A model generated the notes under the pieces. It had not been told where the DNA came from and did not search any database. It worked only from the letters and a program-made list of their open reading frames with translations. A stretch of 64,000 nt of DNA from contig NZ_JXMU01000018.1 in the NCBI RefSeq assembly GCF_001293565.1, positions 29,330-93,329 of the forward strand. Reading direction: 5' to 3'. Positions 63,870 to 64,000 of this stretch are shown here, piece by piece; positions within the stretch are counted from its first letter, which is position 1; each line of letters starts with the position of its first letter. The position numbers and the translations under genes were made by a program. This stretch comes from Ahrensia marina. Lineage in GTDB: Bacteria > Pseudomonadota > Alphaproteobacteria > Rhizobiales > Rhizobiaceae.

Positions 63870-63998
63870 CTATCGACGTTTAGCAACTGCGTAGCCAATG
63901 GCAAAACCAATCCCAATTAGCACGGCTGCAACGAGCAGCATGCCACCACCCATAAATCCCATCATGCCTCCCATACCGTCCATCATGCCGTTTTCCAT
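63870..63998 (-). CDS. Met-rich single-helix membrane peptide, at window edge
   Basis: A 42-residue peptide, starting with the Met-rich head MENGMMDGMGGMMGFMGGGM and followed by one transmembrane helix and a basic end (AVAKRR). The ATG is three bases from the window edge, so a longer N-terminus cannot be ruled out. It resembles the peptide at 17577-17693 and probably belongs to the copper island. Confidence 0.65.
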   Translation of the reverse strand: MENGMMDGMGGMMGFMGGGMLLVAAVLIGIGFAIGYAVAKRR

Positions 63999-64000
63999 CA

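Noticed and set aside
1..64000. rRNA, tRNA, CRISPR arrays, insertion sequences
   Set aside because: None recognised: no transposase-like product, no repeat-spacer pattern, no tRNA cloverleaf noticed on reading. A covariance-model search would be needed to exclude a tRNA formally.

Overview
The window looks like a large part of a repABC-type plasmid (or chromid) from an alphaproteobacterium, most likely a Hyphomicrobiales/rhizobial relative. The evidence is a repA-repB-repC replicon with a counter-transcribed RNA between repB and repC, a VirC/VirD-type mobilisation region with a T-DNA-border-like nick site, and a DUF1403-ScpB pair. No rRNA, tRNA or CRISPR array was seen. Both edges carry His/Met-rich or Met-rich envelope proteins, so the metal-resistance island may continue past both ends; this would fit a circular molecule, but that is inference.

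Bases 1-18100 are a copper-handling and envelope-redox island: two Tat-exported multicopper oxidases, CopC, CopD, a CopA P-type ATPase, a DUF411 protein, DsbA/DsbB, two monohaem cytochromes c, a stand-alone Rieske protein, L,D-transpeptidases, a glutaredoxin-MauE fusion, and several small membrane proteins. Eight promoters share a TTGACC-like -35, a 19-bp spacer containing a CueR-type dyad, and a -10, so most of the island reads as one CueR regulon. The cueR gene itself carries a 1-nt frameshift before its metal-binding loop, and one L,D-transpeptidase has an in-frame stop before its catalytic motif.

Bases 18150-22200 carry a fatty-acid-desaturase-like gene, an argP-argO (LysR/LysE) pair, and a TrbM-like trio of exported proteins. 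Bases 22200-40140 are plasmid backbone: an SRAP protein, a very large ParB-like protein, a hipBA toxin-antitoxin pair, a methyltransferase-helicase giant of the strawberry-notch/DarB kind, a Toprim primase-like protein, a DUF2493 protein, and repABC. A YjbQ gene follows repC.

Bases 40350-55900 are an accessory and defence region: a tyrosine recombinase, DUF1403, ScpB, an HNH protein, an AbiE toxin-antitoxin operon, and orphan genes. Its most interesting part is a minus-strand run of seven genes (51851 down to 44174): a sigma-like factor, an HTH regulator, an ImmA/IrrE-peptidase-UvrD-helicase-nuclease-like fusion, a double-ubiquitin-like-E2 fusion, a JAB-E1 fusion, a DUF6527 protein, and a WGR protein. 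The first three resemble a protease-controlled stress switch; the others form a bacterial ubiquitin-like conjugation module. I know the separate families, but I do not know this combination as a described system.

Bases 56450-63100 form the transfer region: an SSB-like protein, virC2-virC1 on the minus strand, an oriT candidate, and virD1-virD2-virD4 on the plus strand. No VirB channel genes are in the window.
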